Positions 61,894 to 64,000 of a stretch of DNA of 64,000 nt are shown piece by piece. The position numbers and the translations under genes are program-made. Origin of the DNA: Roseimarinus sediminis (GTDB taxonomy: Bacteria > Bacteroidota > Bacteroidia > Bacteroidales > Prolixibacteraceae). Within the stretch, counting starts at the first letter, position 1. Every line of letters starts with the position of its first letter. The notes under the pieces are model-generated. The model was not told the origin of the DNA. It saw only the letters and a list, made by a program, of their open reading frames with translations, and did not search any database. Where the stretch lies: positions 1-64,000 of the forward strand of contig NZ_JBNPXV010000006.1 of assembly GCF_050433125.1 (NCBI RefSeq). Direction: 5' to 3'.

Positions 61894-64000
61894 ATGATGC
61901 AAAACCGTTTAAATATTATGCATAAAATAGGGGCCTTTCTTATTCTTTCTTTCTTTTTCTATCAGTTAAAGGCGCAGGATGTCAATCCTCCGTTTTTGTC
62001 AGTCGACAGCCGGTGGGCTGATTCGTTGATTGCCGGAATGACCCTGGAGGAAAAAATAGGACAGCTTATCATGGTAACAAGCGAGCGGGTCGAAGGGAAT
62101 GAAGAACGCATACTTGACTGGATTCGGAATGAGAAAGTAGGAGGGGTCTTGTTTTTGAAATCCTCACCTTACGAACTGGCCTCACTGGCTAATCGTTTTC
62201 AGGCAGCAAGTCGGGTGCCGCTTTACATCGCGCTCGATGCAGAAAACGGATTATCATTCAGGCTCGATTCGGTGGTTCGCTATCCTTATGCCATGTCGTT
62301 GGGAGCACTGGCAGCCGATACGCTAATTTATCAGATGGGCCGGGAGGTAGGGCAGCAATGCAGGGCGCTGGGTGTCAACCTGAATTTTGCTCCTGTTGCC
62401 GATGTGAACGTCAATCCATACAATCCGGTCATTAATTATCGCTCGTTTGGTGAAAATCCCCACAAGGTGGCTGCTAAAAGCTGGGAGCTTGCCCGTGGCT
62501 TGCAGGATGAGCAAATTCTTGTAAGTGCCAAGCATTTTCCCGGTCATGGTGATACCGCTTACGATTCACATGTTACCCTACCAATCATTAAACGCAATAA
62601 AACAGCGCTCGACAGTATCGATCTTCTGCCATTTAAGCATTTGATTGGTGAGGGAATTAATGGCATCATGAGTGCGCATATTGCACTGCCCGAAGTCGAT
62701 GCGTCGCTAAGGCCGGCTACGCTTTCGTCTGAAATTATGACGAAAATACTGCGTGATGAAATGGGCTTTAAAGGCCTTGTATTCTCCGATGGCATGAACA
62801 TGAAGGGAATTACCAGCCATTTCGGCGAAGGTGAAGCAGCAGTTGAGGCCTTAAAGGCCGGTGTCGATGTGGTTGAATTTGTACTGCAGCCCGATGTTGT
62901 AATTTCGGCAGTAAAGGAGGCCTGCAGAAATGGTGACTTGTCAGAAGAATTGATTCATGAAAAGTGTCATAAGGTGTTAATGAGTAAGAAGTGGCTCGGG
63001 CTCGATCACTATAAACCGACTACACTTGACGGTTTGTCGGCAAAGATCAACAGTTCACAATATTCCTTAACTGCGAGGTATCTGTATGAACACGCTGTGA
63101 CGGTTTTGAAAAATGATAATGAATTGTTGCCTTTGCAACGACTTGATACGCTCAATGTAGCCACGGTGGCCATTGGAAGTGGAGTGGAAACGACCTTCCA
63201 GCGCTACCTTGAAAATTACCTTGAACTGGATCATTTTACACTCGGAACTGATGCATCAGACGATGAAATGAATGCTTTGTTGAAGCAACTTAACAATTAT
63301 GATTTGCTGATTGCCGGAGTTCATGGTACCCGCTTGTCGGCAGCAAACAGTTACGGGGTGCTTCCCCTTCACCGCAAAATGGTTCAGGAATTGTCGAAAC
63401 GCAAAACGGTTTTTTCCTTTTTTGCAAATCCCTATGCGTTGAAGTATTTCGATGGCATAGAGGATGCTGCGGCACTGATTGTGACCTATGGATCGGCTTA
63501 CGCGTCGCAGACCTATGCCGCACAATTAATTTTTGGAGCCATTGGAAGTGATGCTTCCCTGCCGGTTTCTATTAATGCAGAATATCGTGAAGGAGATGGA
63601 GTTGAAGTAAAAAAAAACGGGCGCTTAAAGTATACCATTCCCGCTGAAGTTGGTTATGATGAGGAGCGTTTGCAAGCACTTGTCGATTCGTTTGCTGCTT
63701 ATGGCATCAGAGAGAAGATTTTTCCTGGATGTCAGGTTTTGCTTGCTAAAGAAGGAAAGGTGTTTTTTCATCATAGCTACGGATATCATACTTACGACAG
63801 TGTACGGGTATTGAAAACAGATGATATTTACGATTGGGCCTCGCTTACAAAAATCACAGGCCCGCTGCCGCTGATTATGAAGCTCACCGAAGAACAACGG
63901 ATTGATCTGGATGCCCCGTACAGCCGCTACTGGCCCGATTTCTTAAATAGCAACAAGGAAAAAATCACTTTTAGAGAAATACTGGCACATCAAGCCGGCC
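61894..64000 (+). CDS. GH3 beta-N-acetylglucosaminidase fused to serine beta-lactamase domain (partial)
   Basis: Runs off the window end; 702 codons are visible. ATG starts occur at 61894, 61897 and 61918 (MHKIGAFLILSFFFYQ, the cleanest signal peptide). The GH3 domain (about 40-375) has the NagZ-type His loop KHFPGHGDT near 212 and the nucleophile Asp in FSDGMNMKG near 298. A GH3 C-terminal-like region follows (about 385-575). From about 582 (EVGYDEERLQALVDSF) a class C beta-lactamase/transpeptidase-type domain starts, with SLTK (Ser-x-x-Lys) near 650. Beside NamZ, it likely removes GlcNAc from muropeptides; the fused domain may act on the peptide. Confidence 0.92.
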   Translation, partial: MMQNRLNIMHKIGAFLILSFFFYQLKAQDVNPPFLSVDSRWADSLIAGMTLEEKIGQLIMVTSERVEGNEERILDWIRNEKVGGVLFLKSSPYELASLANRFQAASRVPLYIALDAENGLSFRLDSVVRYPYAMSLGALAADTLIYQMGREVGQQCRALGVNLNFAPVADVNVNPYNPVINYRSFGENPHKVAAKSWELARGLQDEQILVSAKHFPGHGDTAYDSHVTLPIIKRNKTALDSIDLLPFKHLIGEGINGIMSAHIALPEVDASLRPATLSSEIMTKILRDEMGFKGLVFSDGMNMKGITSHFGEGEAAVEALKAGVDVVEFVLQPDVVISAVKEACRNGDLSEELIHEKCHKVLMSKKWLGLDHYKPTTLDGLSAKINSSQYSLTARYLYEHAVTVLKNDNELLPLQRLDTLNVATVAIGSGVETTFQRYLENYLELDHFTLGTDASDDEMNALLKQLNNYDLLIAGVHGTRLSAANSYGVLPLHRKMVQELSKRKTVFSFFANPYALKYFDGIEDAAALIVTYGSAYASQTYAAQLIFGAIGSDASLPVSINAEYREGDGVEVKKNGRLKYTIPAEVGYDEERLQALVDSFAAYGIREKIFPGCQVLLAKEGKVFFHHSYGYHTYDSVRVLKTDDIYDWASLTKITGPLPLIMKLTEEQRIDLDAPYSRYWPDFLNSNKEKITFREILAHQAG

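Overview
The window reads as ordinary chromosome of a free-living member of the Bacteroidota, most likely the Bacteroidales/Marinilabiliales side. The evidence is a type IX secretion set (PorU, PorV, a GldJ-type lipoprotein, and a cargo protein with a C-terminal sorting domain), a duplicated-ExbD energising operon, TonB-dependent uptake, a GH57/GT4/phosphorylase glycogen operon, DUF1343/NamZ, start codons without obvious Shine-Dalgarno sequences, and promoters of the -33 TTTG / -7 TAnnTTTG kind. Genus cannot be fixed from sequence alone. No phage, insertion sequence, CRISPR array or rRNA operon was seen.

Layout. 0.3-4.9 kb: a 1530-residue secreted T9SS cargo protein. 5.2-13.6 kb: a five-gene leftward glycogen operon (GSCFA protein, debranching enzyme, GT4 glycosyltransferase, GH57 amylase, glucan phosphorylase); the branching enzyme GlgB lies apart at 18.7-20.7 kb beside KdsB. 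13.8-15.6 kb: TatD nuclease and type I asparaginase. 16.0-18.6 kb: tRNA-Ser(GGA), a broken partial copy of it, and an ExbB/membrane protein/ExbD/ExbD operon. 21.7-26.7 kb: sigma-54 activator, LptE, a TPR-like protein and SecG, then groES-groEL. 26.7-27.05 kb: a gene-free stretch with a terminator, a 21-bp tandem duplication and a likely small RNA. 27.1-37.3 kb: acyl-CoA ligase, TPR histidine kinase, AlaS, M23 peptidase, MerR regulator, Nif3-like protein and zinc-ribbon protein.

37.4-39.7 kb is the most accessory-looking patch: an AT-rich two-gene unit of unknown function whose first gene lacks an ATG, next to palindromic and tandem repeats. 39.8-42.7 kb holds a TonB-dependent receptor preceded by two complete TPP riboswitch aptamers in tandem, with a 19-codon reading frame between them; the receptor is therefore probably for thiamine or a precursor. 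42.7-45.0 kb: ECF sigma factor with a membrane partner, and an RluB-type pseudouridine synthase with a basic repetitive N-terminus. 45.06-45.26 kb looks like a decayed gene end.

45.5-57.8 kb: membrane EEP protein, IspF, PorV, PorU, GldJ-like lipoprotein, MurF, thioredoxin, tRNA nucleotidyltransferase and a secreted EEP protein. 57.7-64 kb: a beta-helix-like lipoprotein, then a probable peptidoglycan salvage cluster of NamZ (exo-muramidase), a sodium:solute symporter and a divergent GH3 (NagZ-like) protein fused to a serine beta-lactamase domain, cut by the window end. The best leads are the tandem TPP riboswitches with their internal short frame, the candidate RNA after groEL, the AT-rich two-gene unit, and the broken tRNA-Ser.
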